A stretch of DNA of 64,000 nucleotides from Dyadobacter soli (GCF_900101885.1 NZ_FNAN01000020.1:124001-188000), one strand, 5' to 3'. Positions 37,601-46,426 are shown, numbered from the stretch's first letter. Program-made: numbers and translations. Notes: a model not told the origin generated them from the letters alone.

Positions 37601-38031
37601 CCGGCTTCTTCCAGGGCATCGGTAATGTAGATATCCTGTTAAGTGGAGAAGGATTTGTTCCTTTTCAGCAGGGTGGTAACCGCGGTAACCTTTTATCTGA
37701 AATTACCGACAGGTGGACACCTGAAAATCCAAACCCCGATGCTTTTTATCCCCGACTCACTTTTGGAGATGAGAATATGAATTACAGAACAAGCTCTCGG
37801 TGGGTACAAAACGGTCGTTATTTAAGGCTGAAAAACCTGGAACTGGCTTACAAGTTTCCGTCAAAGTGGTTTAACGCAATCGGCGTGAAAAATTCGAGAA
37901 TTTATTTGCTTGGGTATAATGTAATGACTTTCAGCAAATTCAAATTGTGGGATGTAGAATTAGGGGATGGAAGAGGGGCCAGATACCCTAACCTTGTAAG
38001 CTATAATGTGGGTATCGATTTCAATTTCTGA
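34627..38031 (+). CDS. SusC-type TonB-dependent transporter with STN signalling domain
   Basis: A 1134-residue outer-membrane transporter. An N-terminal signal region (LTVLLLWIGMMGVHATGYSQ) is followed by an STN (secretin/TonB N-terminal) domain (about 45-110, VKIKNGTLTTLFNKIQKD), a carboxypeptidase-regulatory-like domain (about 145-220), a plug (EEVVVVGFGTQRKITTIGAQ, SFSILKDASATAVYGVRGA) and a barrel ending NVGIDFNF. The STN domain contacts FecR and so reports substrate binding. The ATG at 34627 is preferred to an upstream GTG. It lies in the order sigma-FecR-SusC-SusD. The substrate is not given by sequence; nearby GH97 and GH2 enzymes hint at galactosides. Confidence 0.95.
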   Translation: MKKFDQSGYCPLGEFDPQKLIRIMKLTVLLLWIGMMGVHATGYSQKGKISVKIKNGTLTTLFNKIQKDTDYRIFYKDNLLNKAAELKVNLDLENVEATTALDQALKGSRLDYKVNGRQISIVEREPENENFRGLPEKTGLVEQKSILLFEITGVVRDQKGTALAGATITIKGSTKGTTTDANGAFKLNAEKGEILVFSFIGYLGKEEIVGDKTTYEIELAEDAAGLEEVVVVGFGTQRKITTIGAQSTVSVADLKQPVRNLTTVLAGRISGVISVQRSGEPGYDNASLWVRGVSTFTGTSPLVLVDGVQRDFANINPEDIESFSILKDASATAVYGVRGANGVILINTKKGKAGRPQINVGLSQGVTSFTKLPKFVDGATYMEMVNEAKSTRGNPVSYSQDAIDKTRSGEDPYLYPNVNWFDEIFKKYGKNSRVNFNITGGSENADYYISTSYFSEAGLFKTDGLSSYNSAIKTDRYNFTSNVNLNLTKTTKLSLGIQGYVMNGNFPGTGTNDIFGSAMQAPPVIYPVKYPDGKIAGLQAGSSVQNPYDQLTQSGYVTEWRNQLLSNIRVNQDLGFWLKGLSFTSMFSFDAYNQHTLRRTKTSDNWLATGRNEAGDLVYNQTRIGSEYLGYSRTNSGDRQFYTESSLNYNKNWEKHGLGLMLLYNQTDKVPGFADDFILSLPFRNRGIAGRGTYSFADRYLMEFNFGYNGSENFEPSRRYGFFPSIGLGWVASDEKFFKPLANAFQLFKFRFSHGQSGNSNIDPDNTRRFGFISTVNNNSSYTFGKSYDDKLDGLDIAEYAASVTWEVSTKTNFGLDIRMLNNALYLQLDYFKEQRDGIFLRRSSLPATLGLRNNPYGNLGVTENKGFDGTIEYNKRIGKVDLGVRGTFTYAKNKVIQDDLPPWKYPWLERKGQKIGQRFGLIADGLFETEDEIKTHATQVGKVLPGDVKFRDINGDGKIDAFDEMPIGYGSIPEIVYGFGLTLGYKNFSLAGFFQGIGNVDILLSGEGFVPFQQGGNRGNLLSEITDRWTPENPNPDAFYPRLTFGDENMNYRTSSRWVQNGRYLRLKNLELAYKFPSKWFNAIGVKNSRIYLLGYNVMTFSKFKLWDVELGDGRGARYPNLVSYNVGIDFNF

Positions 38032-38036
38032 TTTTA

Positions 38037-38043
38037 AAAGGAG
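38037..38043 (+). promoter_or_regulatory. Strong ribosome binding site of susD
   Basis: AAAGGAG lies 7 bp before the ATG at 38051, a good Shine-Dalgarno sequence that is unusual in this window. It decides the SusD start, since the frame is open upstream into susC. Confidence 0.7.
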
Positions 38044-38050
38044 ATATATC

Positions 38051-39832
38051 ATGAAAAAATTCATATACAGTTTCTTGCTTATTACATGGTTGACTTCGTG
38101 CAGTGAAGATTTCCTTAACCAGGTACCCGACGACAGACTGTCAATCGACCAGGTTTTTCAGCGTCGCACTGAAACTGAACGTTATCTGTACGGAGCATAT
38201 TCCTACATAAGGGACGAAGCAAATCAGTGGGCCAATAATCCTTGGACAGGTATGTCTGACGAAGCTGATATGACTTGGGCAAGAAGCGGTTTTGATACTT
38301 ATTTTGCGAATATCGGCAGTTGGGACGCTACTTCTAATTTCTATAATTTCTGGACGCATTATTATCAGGGGATACGTACGGCAACCTATTTCATGCAGCG
38401 GGTGGGAGAGAATGCAGAGATTCTCCGACTGCCCGAGGGGAAGCAACTGATTACACAATATACGGCCGAAGCCAGAGCGTTAAGGGCATACTACTATTTT
38501 TGTTTGCTGCGGCAATACGGTCCGGTAGTGATTTTGAATAGTGACGAAGTTATTCCTCCTGATCAGCCTTTGGACGACGTACAGATTGCAAGAAGTTCAT
38601 TCGATGAGTGTGTCAACTTTATTGTTTCCGAGTTGGATAAAGCGGCAAATGATCTGCCTGAATGGTATGGACAGGATCGGGAGTATGGCAGGATGACAAA
38701 AACTTTTACCAGCGCAGTGAAGGCGAGGTTACTTTTGTACGCTGCCAGCCCGTTGTATAATGGTAACGCCGAACTGGCCGGCATGAAGAATATTGATGGC
38801 AAGCAGTTGATAAGTCAGCAGTATGATGCAACAAAATGGAAGCTGGCTGCTGATGCTTCACGGGCGATTATAGACCTGAATCGTTTTACGCTCTTCAAGC
38901 AAAATAATGAGTCCGGGGTTGTTGATCCTTATTTATCTTGTCAAAATGTCTTGCTTACACCTTGGAACAGTGAAATCATATTTGCCAGAGTTGACAACGG
39001 CCTTCAGGATTGGGAACGACATGCGGCTCCGCGTTTTGGAGGAGGATGGAGCGGTATCGGGGTGACGCAAAATATGGTAGATGCCTACCATATGGCTAAC
39101 GGTAAAAATATTAAAGAAGCGGGATCTGGATATGTTGAAGACGGCTTTTCAACGGCAGATGAAAAATACACCAAAGCAGGTACATACAACATGTGGACAA
39201 AGCGGGAGCCAAGATTCTATGTATCGGTGGTTTACAATGGTAGTCAATGGATGAACACATCTGATGGTATCAAAGTGGTGGAGATGTTCAATACCGGTAA
39301 TACCGGCAAGGCTGGCTCCTACGATCATTCGGCTACGGGCTATCTGGTTCGCAAGAATGTGGATCCCAATTCCAATCCGCGTATCAACCGCTATTCCCGC
39401 CGCCCTTTGGTTATGTTCAGGTTGGGGGAGTTTTATCTCAATTATGCGGAAGCATTGAATGAAATCGAGCCCTCAAACCCTGACATTGCAAAATATCTAA
39501 ATCTGATCAGGGAAAGAGCGGGCATTCCCAAGCTGGCCACCGGACTAACGCAGTCTCAAATGAGAGAAGAGATCCGAAATGAGCGCCAGGTTGAACTTGC
39601 CTTCGAATACCATCGGTACTTTGATACACGTCGCTGGAAAATTGCTGAGCGGACTGACGCCGGTCCGTTCTATGGTATGAATGTGGACGGGGGAAAAAGT
39701 GTGAATGATCCGGAATTTTATCAGAGAAAGGTTTTTGAAACCCGTATTTTCAAAAAAGCTTACTACTTTTTTCCGTTGCCTCAATCGGAGATTGACAGAA
39801 ATAAAAATCTGATCCAGAATCCTGGCTGGTAA
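38051..39832 (+). CDS. SusD/RagB-type surface lipoprotein
   Basis: A 593-residue outer-membrane lipoprotein with a lipobox LTSC (Cys17) followed by SEDFLNQVPDDRLSIDQVF. Helical TPR-like SusD segments include YTAEARALRAYYYFCLLRQY and the C-terminal EEIRNERQVELAFEYHRYFD; the tail FPLPQSEIDRNKNLIQNPGW is typical. It partners the SusC encoded 19 bp upstream and captures its oligosaccharide. It closes the sigma-FecR-SusC-SusD unit; no glycosidase follows directly. Confidence 0.95.
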   Translation: MKKFIYSFLLITWLTSCSEDFLNQVPDDRLSIDQVFQRRTETERYLYGAYSYIRDEANQWANNPWTGMSDEADMTWARSGFDTYFANIGSWDATSNFYNFWTHYYQGIRTATYFMQRVGENAEILRLPEGKQLITQYTAEARALRAYYYFCLLRQYGPVVILNSDEVIPPDQPLDDVQIARSSFDECVNFIVSELDKAANDLPEWYGQDREYGRMTKTFTSAVKARLLLYAASPLYNGNAELAGMKNIDGKQLISQQYDATKWKLAADASRAIIDLNRFTLFKQNNESGVVDPYLSCQNVLLTPWNSEIIFARVDNGLQDWERHAAPRFGGGWSGIGVTQNMVDAYHMANGKNIKEAGSGYVEDGFSTADEKYTKAGTYNMWTKREPRFYVSVVYNGSQWMNTSDGIKVVEMFNTGNTGKAGSYDHSATGYLVRKNVDPNSNPRINRYSRRPLVMFRLGEFYLNYAEALNEIEPSNPDIAKYLNLIRERAGIPKLATGLTQSQMREEIRNERQVELAFEYHRYFDTRRWKIAERTDAGPFYGMNVDGGKSVNDPEFYQRKVFETRIFKKAYYFFPLPQSEIDRNKNLIQNPGW

Positions 39833-39946
39833 TTATCTTAAATTAAAATCCCCAACACCAAAACAATAGGACGTTGTGTTCAATTCGGACTTTAATGACG
39901 TTCAAACAGCGCCGCCAATTTCTTCAAATCATCCAGCAAAAGATTC

Positions 39947-39954
39947 TACTTTTG
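39947..39954 (+). promoter_or_regulatory. Orphan -7 element
   Basis: TACTTTTG matches the Bacteroidota TAnnTTTG element exactly, but no TTG lies 17-20 bp upstream. If active, it would start a transcript of roughly 65 bases ending in the hairpin at 39987-40025. Confidence 0.3.
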
Positions 39955-39986
39955 TACCGTAGGATGAACTAGATTGAATAACAATA

Positions 39987-40025
39987 ATCAAAGCCCTGCA
40001 AATGCTTCATTTGCAGGGCTTTGAT
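39987..40025. terminator. Perfect 18-bp hairpin
   Basis: ATCAAAGCCCTGCAAATG and its exact complement flank a CTT loop. It lies 154 bp after the SusD stop. The stem has AT-rich outer ends, so the transcript on either strand reads A-rich then T-rich at the base, suiting a terminator in both directions. Confidence 0.7.
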
Positions 40026-40051
40026 GTAGTTGCCGGCATATCAATACATTC

Positions 40052-40067
40052 AAATTTTGCAAAATTT
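40052..40067. repeat. 16-bp palindrome followed by GAGCAAAT repeats
   Basis: AAATTTTGCAAAATTT is a perfect palindrome; GAGCAAAT follows at 40072-40079 and 40083-40090. The arrangement of core palindrome plus arm-like direct repeats recalls recombinase attachment sites, but this is a guess. Confidence 0.4.
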
Positions 40068-40249
40068 TGGTGAGCAAATCGAGAGCAAATTAAATGTCTA
40101 GTGTATTTTAAATCATCTTATTTTTACAACTTCAGGTACTTACGAAAAAATGAGGCAGGCTTTATTTCAATATCTCCTTTTTCTGGATCAAGAAGTGGCA
40201 ACAACGTGGAAGAGATCAGTGTGTAAATGATTTGACTTTAAGTATATAT

Positions 40250-41200
40250 ATGACTATGAACATCAGGCGCTTTCTTTTTCTCTCACTAACATTCTTAGTC
40301 GGCTGTAAAGAACAAGACTTGGAAATGAGTGTTCCATACTCGGGCGACAAACTTGTTCTGTGGGGGAAACTTCAAGCCAATTCCTCATTCAAATTACAAG
40401 TCACGAAGACATTTAATCCGGTTGGAAATATTCCGAACGATGTTACGGTGAATAATGCCACCGTTGTATTGTATAAAAACGGAAAAATATACCTGACACT
40501 TTCGCATTCCGGTAAGGAGCCTGGGTACTATACATCCGATAGCGTGATTCAGGCGGGTGCCAGCTACTTTGTCAAGGTGTCAGCACCTTCGTTACCTACG
40601 GCGGAATCGGCTGTTGTGACTGTCCCCACCGAAATATCTGAGGTGACTGCAATACGGACACATGATGTTGTTCCTCGAATAAACCATCAAACTCCACAAG
40701 ATTTGGTTACGCTATATCTTGCAAATGAAAATGCGATGTCTGGTAAGTATTATAGCATCAAGTTGATGAATTACTACAAAAGCGATACACTTTCCAGTTA
40801 TCCTTATGCTTCGGCTGATAATATACCCGCCAATGAAGAGGATTGCCATACTTGGGGAACGGAACCGGAGAAGCCCAAATACAATGCGGTTATAAAAGCA
40901 TATCTTTTTCCACAAAGCCGCGTCTTCCTAATGTCCGGCCAATGCTTGCCAGTACCGGCGATACCACTGAAATTTTATGTTGAAACGGCAACTGGCTACA
41001 ATTATACTGACCGGGCGTTAAAAGTGACTGCGCGTATTGGTGTGGTTTCAAAAGAATACTTTGAATATGCGAAAATAGAAAACAAGCAACCGGAAGGTGT
41101 AGACCACTTGATACTTCCTCCACAGCGAGCACTAACCAATGTCAAAAATGGCTACGGACTTATTTTTTCGTCCAGTGAAAAAACCATAGAGCTACTATGA
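40250..41200 (+). CDS. DUF4249 family lipoprotein
   Basis: A 316-residue lipoprotein with a short signal and lipobox LVGC, then KEQDLEMSVPYSGDKLVLWG, the opening typical of DUF4249 proteins. The mature part is rich in beta strands (VTVNNATVVLYKNGK, YYTSDSVIQAGASYFVKV) as in surface beta-sandwich proteins. The function of the family is unknown; its members sit next to TonB-dependent receptors, as here, where the stop and the receptor start share the four bases ATGA (41197-41200), implying coupled translation. A binding-partner role like SusD is a reasonable inference. Confidence 0.85.
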   Translation: MTMNIRRFLFLSLTFLVGCKEQDLEMSVPYSGDKLVLWGKLQANSSFKLQVTKTFNPVGNIPNDVTVNNATVVLYKNGKIYLTLSHSGKEPGYYTSDSVIQAGASYFVKVSAPSLPTAESAVVTVPTEISEVTAIRTHDVVPRINHQTPQDLVTLYLANENAMSGKYYSIKLMNYYKSDTLSSYPYASADNIPANEEDCHTWGTEPEKPKYNAVIKAYLFPQSRVFLMSGQCLPVPAIPLKFYVETATGYNYTDRALKVTARIGVVSKEYFEYAKIENKQPEGVDHLILPPQRALTNVKNGYGLIFSSSEKTIELL

Positions 41201-43533
41201 ACCAGCCGTTTACATATATTTTCATTTTGCTGTTTATTTCCATTGCGCAGGCTTTTGCGCAAAAAATTACTGTAAGTGGAACGGTTCGTGATGCTGCAAG
41301 CGGCGAATTGCTTATCGGAGCTTCTGTTAGCGATAGCATTGCGGGAACGGGAGTGCAAACTAATGCTTATGGCTTCTTTAGTATTGAAGTTCCTTCTACT
41401 GGGCATCATCTTAAAGTAAGCTATGTAGGTTATTCCCCAACTCAAATAACCAGCATTTCCGACCTTGGTTTTCCTTTGGAAGTAAAGTTGTATCAGCAAA
41501 ATAACCTCAATGAGATAAGCATCAGGGAAAACAAGAATTTCAGTGCACCTATCGGGAGTTTGTCAATTCCTATTCACAGAATTAAGGCGTTGCCGGCATT
41601 ACTTGGTGAAGTTGATGTCCTAAAAGCTTTAAGTTATACCCCTGGTGTTTCCACCGGTACAGAAGGAAGTGCGGGACTATACATTCGCGGTGGAACCCCG
41701 GATCAAAATTTGATTCTACTGGATGAAGTACCTGTATACAATGTCATGCATTTAGGCGGGTTTTTCTCAGTATTCAACCCGACTTCTTTAAAATCAGTAG
41801 ATCTGTACAAAGGTGCATTTCCAGCCAGGTACGGGGGCAGGCTTGCCTCCGTTATCGATCTTACGATGAAAGATGGGAACAATCAGAAATTCGGTGGGGA
41901 AGTCGGGATAGGACTGCTAAACCAAAAACTTACGCTGGAAGGGCCTCTCATTAAAAATAAAGCATCCTTTATCATATCAGGTCGCGTTTCGACATTAGGG
42001 CTTACTTCTCTATTCAGTTTACGTAAGAAGCCCAGGTCTGGCACAGGAGAGGAGCGTGTGTATCGCTTTTATGACCTAAATGCGAAGTTCAATTACCAGA
42101 TCAATAAAACGGATCAAGTGTATATTAGTCTTTACAATGGCTTTGATCGATTCAAATATACCGAATGGAGTGCCAGCGGTAATGGTAAAGAAACGGAAAC
42201 AGCCATCGGGAACAATTGGGGAAATACGACGGCGACACTCCGGTACAGCAAAGTATTCTCTCAAAAACTTTTCGCAAGATTTGCTGTCCTGTATTCGAAG
42301 TACACCAGCGAATTCACGAATGATTTCCAAGACAAAAATATAGATGAACAACCTGTAAATTTTTATAGGCATACCAATGCTGGTGTAAGCGATTGGGGAG
42401 CTAAAATCCAGTTTGACTATTTTCCGATGAATCGAATTGGCTTGAAGTTTGGTGTCGATGGCACACGACATTCATTTAGCCCGTTTGTAACGAAAAGCAA
42501 TTACAACGGATTGTTCGACAATTCCAAAGAAGGTCGGCTTCCCGCGTATCAGATGGATTTATATGTTGACGCAGATATCGCTGTAATTTCGGGCATCCGG
42601 CTTAATCCCGGCTTACGTTATAGTATTTATAAAGTAAGCGGACGTACATTCCATAATCCGGAGCCACGGCTCGGATCAAGCTATTCCCTTTCGAACAACT
42701 GGAAACTGAAAGCGGGTTTCTCGGTGATGAATCAATACCTCCACCAACTGACCAACAACGGCTTCGGATTCGGTTATGATGCGTGGGTTCCTTCTACGGA
42801 TAAGGTGGTGCCTTCCAGGGCCAGGCAATTATCACTAGGATTGTATAAAATTTTTCCACACTCAGGCTGGGAACTATCGCTCGAAGCATATGTTAAAAGG
42901 CAGAAAAATCTGATTGACTATCCCGATGGTACCAATTTCACCGGTTTGCTGGCCGATTCCTGGGATTCAATTGTTATTAAAAATGGGATAGGTAGGGGAA
43001 AAGGATTGGAGTTTATGGTCGCCAAAAACATCGGTAAGTTTAAGGGGTCGCTTTCTTACACCTTGTCCAAATCTGAGCGAAAGTTTACAGGCATAAATGA
43101 TAATACGTGGTTTCCAATGAAGTATGACAGGCGGCACAACGTTTCGCTTACCGCCGGCTATGCGATTGGAAATAAATGGACGCTCAATAGCGCGTTTATT
43201 TATCAAACAGGACATGCTGTTACATTACCTGTGGCCGCCACATTGACGGAAAATAATTCTGACCCCAAATTTATATACGACTATCGGAATAACGGAAGGG
43301 TGCCGGGTTTCCATAGATTGGATATTGGTGCTGTCAAATCTTTAACCACTGCCCGCAAACGCAATGCTGAGCTGGGGATTGGGCTATACAATGTTTATAA
43401 CAGAAAAAATCCTTTATACCTTGACCTTAAAATTCAGCGTAGTAATACTGATTTCAAGCCGACAGGAATTTCAATCAAGCAAGTTTCTTTTCTCCCAATA
43501 CTGCCTTATATAAGCTACACTTTGAAATTTTAG
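41197..43533 (+). CDS. TonB-dependent outer-membrane receptor with carboxypeptidase-regulatory-like domain
   Basis: A 778-residue receptor. Signal peptide (FILLFISIAQAFAQ), a carboxypeptidase-regulatory-like domain (about 25-105, SGTVRDAASGELLIGASV), a plug (ALPALLGEVDVLKALSYTPG, GSAGLYIRGGTPDQNLILLD, YGGRLASVIDLTMKDG) and a barrel ending in LPYISYTLKF. It is clearly smaller than SusC proteins and of the FecA/CirA-like group coupled to DUF4249. The ligand may be an iron chelate, peptide or small glycan; nothing in the sequence decides. First base overlaps the DUF4249 gene. Confidence 0.93.
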   Translation: MNQPFTYIFILLFISIAQAFAQKITVSGTVRDAASGELLIGASVSDSIAGTGVQTNAYGFFSIEVPSTGHHLKVSYVGYSPTQITSISDLGFPLEVKLYQQNNLNEISIRENKNFSAPIGSLSIPIHRIKALPALLGEVDVLKALSYTPGVSTGTEGSAGLYIRGGTPDQNLILLDEVPVYNVMHLGGFFSVFNPTSLKSVDLYKGAFPARYGGRLASVIDLTMKDGNNQKFGGEVGIGLLNQKLTLEGPLIKNKASFIISGRVSTLGLTSLFSLRKKPRSGTGEERVYRFYDLNAKFNYQINKTDQVYISLYNGFDRFKYTEWSASGNGKETETAIGNNWGNTTATLRYSKVFSQKLFARFAVLYSKYTSEFTNDFQDKNIDEQPVNFYRHTNAGVSDWGAKIQFDYFPMNRIGLKFGVDGTRHSFSPFVTKSNYNGLFDNSKEGRLPAYQMDLYVDADIAVISGIRLNPGLRYSIYKVSGRTFHNPEPRLGSSYSLSNNWKLKAGFSVMNQYLHQLTNNGFGFGYDAWVPSTDKVVPSRARQLSLGLYKIFPHSGWELSLEAYVKRQKNLIDYPDGTNFTGLLADSWDSIVIKNGIGRGKGLEFMVAKNIGKFKGSLSYTLSKSERKFTGINDNTWFPMKYDRRHNVSLTAGYAIGNKWTLNSAFIYQTGHAVTLPVAATLTENNSDPKFIYDYRNNGRVPGFHRLDIGAVKSLTTARKRNAELGIGLYNVYNRKNPLYLDLKIQRSNTDFKPTGISIKQVSFLPILPYISYTLKF

Positions 43534-43596
43534 CTGCATTTGTAGCAAATTGGAAGAAATTTGCTCTTTTTACTGTTCATCTCAGACGATATTTCT

Positions 43597-44238
43597 ATGA
43601 AACAAGTACGGGACAACCTTATTGTCGGGCTTTTTATCCTTGCATCAATTAGCCATACGCATGCACAAGAAAATTCAGCATTGAGTGAGCCAACCAATAA
43701 TTCAGAGAATACTTCTTCTGCGGTACTGAATAAAGGGCACATCGTTGCAACGTTAAATGCCTCGGCATCTGCGGCTAATGATATTCAGCAATTAATAAGG
43801 ACTTGGTCGCTCACGCCCCAGATCGGTTACCTTGTAGCGGATCGCTTAGTCGTTGGGTTACAATTTTCAATGGGGAAACGGTTCCAGAAGAATAAGTCAG
43901 GGGCAACAGCTACCTACGTGTTCCCAGAATATCAACTATACGCTGCGCTCCCTGAAATCTATTCCCGCTATTACCTTCTCAGGTTCAGACTAAAACCATT
44001 TGTGCAACTCTCCTCCGGCTATAATTTCCAATGGGGAAAGGAGTACACCGATGGTATGCACACGACCGTAAATTCTAAGAACTTTGCCTTATCCGGTGCG
44101 TTTGGATTGCACTTACGGCTTAGCCGACGTATTGGCTTAGAGGCCCTGTTTAATACCCGTCTCGACAACAATTCGAAGCTCATTGATGCAAGTGAGCTCC
44201 TCAAATACAGACTAGGCGTATCAATGTCAATAAATTGA
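43597..44238 (+). CDS. Outer-membrane beta-barrel-like protein
   Basis: A 213-residue exported protein with signal peptide (LIVGLFILASISHTHAQ) followed by alternating amphipathic strands (VATLNASASAAND, PQIGYLVADRLVVGLQFSMG, RYYLLRFRLKPFVQLSSGYN, GAFGLHLRLSRRIGLEALFN) as in small eight-stranded barrels. The frame extends upstream but only the ATG at 43597 gives a signal peptide. It follows the TonB receptor by 63 bp and probably belongs to the same cassette. No known small-barrel family could be fixed. Confidence 0.7.
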   Translation: MKQVRDNLIVGLFILASISHTHAQENSALSEPTNNSENTSSAVLNKGHIVATLNASASAANDIQQLIRTWSLTPQIGYLVADRLVVGLQFSMGKRFQKNKSGATATYVFPEYQLYAALPEIYSRYYLLRFRLKPFVQLSSGYNFQWGKEYTDGMHTTVNSKNFALSGAFGLHLRLSRRIGLEALFNTRLDNNSKLIDASELLKYRLGVSMSIN

Positions 44239-44677
44239 AAACTATCGTATTTCGCCTTGATGTATACGATTCGGTAGTGATACAGTATTTCAAAGCCCAT
44301 CCCGAGTGGCCTCTGAGTGTTTTGCGACAATAACTTCGCTACGATTCTAATTCTGCTTTGTCAGCTTGATAATAGTTGGAAAATCGTTACCCATATTATC
44401 ATAATCTACTATCATTCTTATTGTCAGGGTGGCGTTGACAATTTGGCCAGAGCCGTCATATGAGACTTTTTGAGCATTGGCCAAAACACGGGAGGATTTC
44501 ACTTTTATGGAATGGTCACTATTGACTTTTACGCTATCGAAGAGATATTCATCCGTGTATTTATTTAGAAAATCCCTACTGGCGATGAAAATCCTTGGTC
44601 TAATCAAATGAAATGGCTGGCACGGGCTTTATAGCGGAAGGGTTATCCCCAAAAATGGGTGGCAAAAGTTGCCTCAT
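44239..44677. other. 439-bp gap with a gene fragment
   Basis: Apart from the short minus-strand frame at 44347-44607 no gene, promoter motif or hairpin was recognised here. It separates the AT-rich DUF4249 cassette from the GC-richer FAD/MOSC genes. Confidence 0.4.
44347..44607 (-). pseudogene. Short hypothetical reading frame, possible gene fragment
   Basis: An 86-codon minus-strand frame starting only at TTG; upstream it stays open for seven codons to a TAA with no ATG. The product looks protein-like (DEYLFDSVKVNSDHSIKV, GQIVNATLTIRMIVDYDN), with alternating strand character, but has no signal peptide or known motif. It could be the 3' end of a truncated gene. I do not recognise a family. 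Confidence 0.35.
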
Positions 44678-46426
44678 ATGCGTAAACACACCAAAAAGAT
44701 CGCCATCATAGGCGCGGGCCCTAGTTGCCTTTATTTGTTGAAACACCTGTTAACGCTCGAAAAGGAGCTGGTGATCGAAATTTTTGAAAAAACAGGCATT
44801 GTCGGTGCGGGAATGCCGTATAGCGCGCAAGGGGCGACCCCAGAGCACATCACCAATGTTTCAGGAAACGAAATACCGCCACTGGTGGTGACGCTCGGCC
44901 ACTGGCTGGACGATATGGCGGGTCGTTTGCCACAGCAGTTCTTGATCGACCGGGATAATTTTACGCAGTACCATGTGGTGCCCAGGCTGCTTTTTGGTCA
45001 ATACCTTGCAGACCAGTTTAAGCTGCTGGTAGAAAAGGCCGCCTCTGGCGGAAAGTCCATCAAAGTCCATCTCAACACAGAGATCATTGACCTTACTGAT
45101 TGCCACGAGGATGAAAAGGTCGAACTCACGCTGCATTCCGGCAAAAAGATGGCGTTTGATTATGCCGTCGTTTGTTCGGGCCACCGCTGGCCCCAGGCTG
45201 GGGAAAGCAGTCGGAAAGGTTACTTTTTGTCGCCTTACCCGCCTGCTAAACTCGCCTTAAAGGTAAACCATGCAGTGGCAGTGAAAGGCTCTTCGCTGAC
45301 GGCCATCGACGCGATTCGCACCTTGGCGCGGCATAATGGTTCCTTTGAATGGGATGATGACAAGCTGCGTTTTATTGCGGCGGAAGGAAGCGCGAAATTC
45401 AGGATCGTGATGCATTCCCGCAGCGGGCTGCTGCCGGCGATCCGGTTCCATCTGCGCCAGCCGGAGCTTTCGCAGGATTCGCTGCTGACTGAGGCCGAAA
45501 TCGAAGCTAACAAGCGTGAAAACGGCGGTTTTCTGTCGCTCGACTTCGTTTTTGACCATAATTTCAAAAAGCGGTTTCAGAAGAGCGATCCGGCATTGTA
45601 TAAGCGGATCAAGAACCTGAATGTCGAATCGTTCGTCGAGCTGGTGATGTCCATGCGCGAGAATAAGCCGCCTTTCCAATTGTTCCGGGAAGAGTACGAG
45701 GAAGCCGCCGAGTCGATTGACCGCCGCAAATCGATTTTCTGGAAAGAAATGCTGGCGGAGCTGAGCTTTACGATGAACTACCCTGCCAAATACCTTTCTG
45801 CCGAGGACATGCTCCGGCTGAAAAATGTGCTTATGCCGCTGGTTTCTATCGTGATCGCATTCGTGCCGCAATCCTCGTGCGACGAGCTGTTCGCCCTGCA
45901 TGACGCGGGCCGGCTCGACATCGTGTCCGTGGGCCGGGAGGGGCGCGTGGAGCCACTTAAAGAAGGCGGTATCCGCTATCATTACACCGATGAAAGTGAT
46001 GGCAAGAAGCATGCGAAACGCTACCAAACCTACGTGGATTGCTCGGGGCAACCACATTTGTGGATGGAAGACCTTCCTTTTTCCGGCTTGTTGCAAAGAA
46101 AATCGGTAAGCCAGGCTGTGCTACGTTTCAAATCGCGGGAAGCGGCCGAAAAACTGGTCAGAGCGGGGGACAAGCTCGTCGTCAGCAACGACAATGGCGA
46201 TTATTTCCTTAAAGTTTCCGGCATTACCATCAACGACCACTTCCAGATTGTAAATGAATTTGGCATTCCAAACCAGCGGATTTATATGATGGCCGTACCT
46301 TACATCGGCGGCTATAATCCCGATTATTCCGGCCTCGACTTTTGCGAACAGGCTTCGCGATGTATTGTTGAGAAACTTGCGGAAGTAATACAGGCCGGGC
46401 ACCCACCACTTCAAGCAAAATGCTGA
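44678..46426 (+). CDS. FAD/NAD(P)-binding protein (NAD_binding_9 type)
   Basis: A 582-residue cytoplasmic flavoprotein-like protein. The N-terminal dinucleotide motif IAIIGAGPSCLYLLK departs from GxGxxG by a Cys at the third Gly. VGAGMPYSAQGATPEHITNV and a second Rossmann-like region (about 170-215, YAVVCSGHRWPQ, AVAVKGSSLTAIDAIRTL) match the FAD/NAD(P)-binding group PF13454; the C-terminus has YVDCSGQPH and IYMMAVPYIGGYNPDYSGLD. Its substrate is unknown. The stop overlaps the start of the MOSC gene by 7 bp, implying joint translation and perhaps a redox partnership. The ATG at 44678 is preferred to a TTG just upstream. Confidence 0.85.
   Translation: MRKHTKKIAIIGAGPSCLYLLKHLLTLEKELVIEIFEKTGIVGAGMPYSAQGATPEHITNVSGNEIPPLVVTLGHWLDDMAGRLPQQFLIDRDNFTQYHVVPRLLFGQYLADQFKLLVEKAASGGKSIKVHLNTEIIDLTDCHEDEKVELTLHSGKKMAFDYAVVCSGHRWPQAGESSRKGYFLSPYPPAKLALKVNHAVAVKGSSLTAIDAIRTLARHNGSFEWDDDKLRFIAAEGSAKFRIVMHSRSGLLPAIRFHLRQPELSQDSLLTEAEIEANKRENGGFLSLDFVFDHNFKKRFQKSDPALYKRIKNLNVESFVELVMSMRENKPPFQLFREEYEEAAESIDRRKSIFWKEMLAELSFTMNYPAKYLSAEDMLRLKNVLMPLVSIVIAFVPQSSCDELFALHDAGRLDIVSVGREGRVEPLKEGGIRYHYTDESDGKKHAKRYQTYVDCSGQPHLWMEDLPFSGLLQRKSVSQAVLRFKSREAAEKLVRAGDKLVVSNDNGDYFLKVSGITINDHFQIVNEFGIPNQRIYMMAVPYIGGYNPDYSGLDFCEQASRCIVEKLAEVIQAGHPPLQAKC

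Larger units (their letters stand above)
39833..40249. other. Structured 417-bp gap without a gene
   Basis: No convincing gene. In order it holds a perfect -7 element TACTTTTG (39947-39954), an 18-bp perfect hairpin (39987-40025), a 16-bp perfect palindrome AAATTTTGCAAAATTT (40052-40067), two copies of GAGCAAAT 11 bp apart (40072-40079, 40083-40090) and a 26-codon ATG frame (40150-40230) too short to call. The mix could mark a small RNA with its terminator, or the scar or attachment region of an integrated element; the genes after it are more AT-rich. Confidence 0.5.

Noticed and set aside
40150..40230. A 26-codon frame considered as an integrase remnant
   Set aside because: Too short and without any tyrosine-recombinase motif.
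45257..46096. A 279-codon minus-strand open frame
   Set aside because: Antisense to the FAD/NAD(P)-binding gene, with His/Gln-rich text of no known family.
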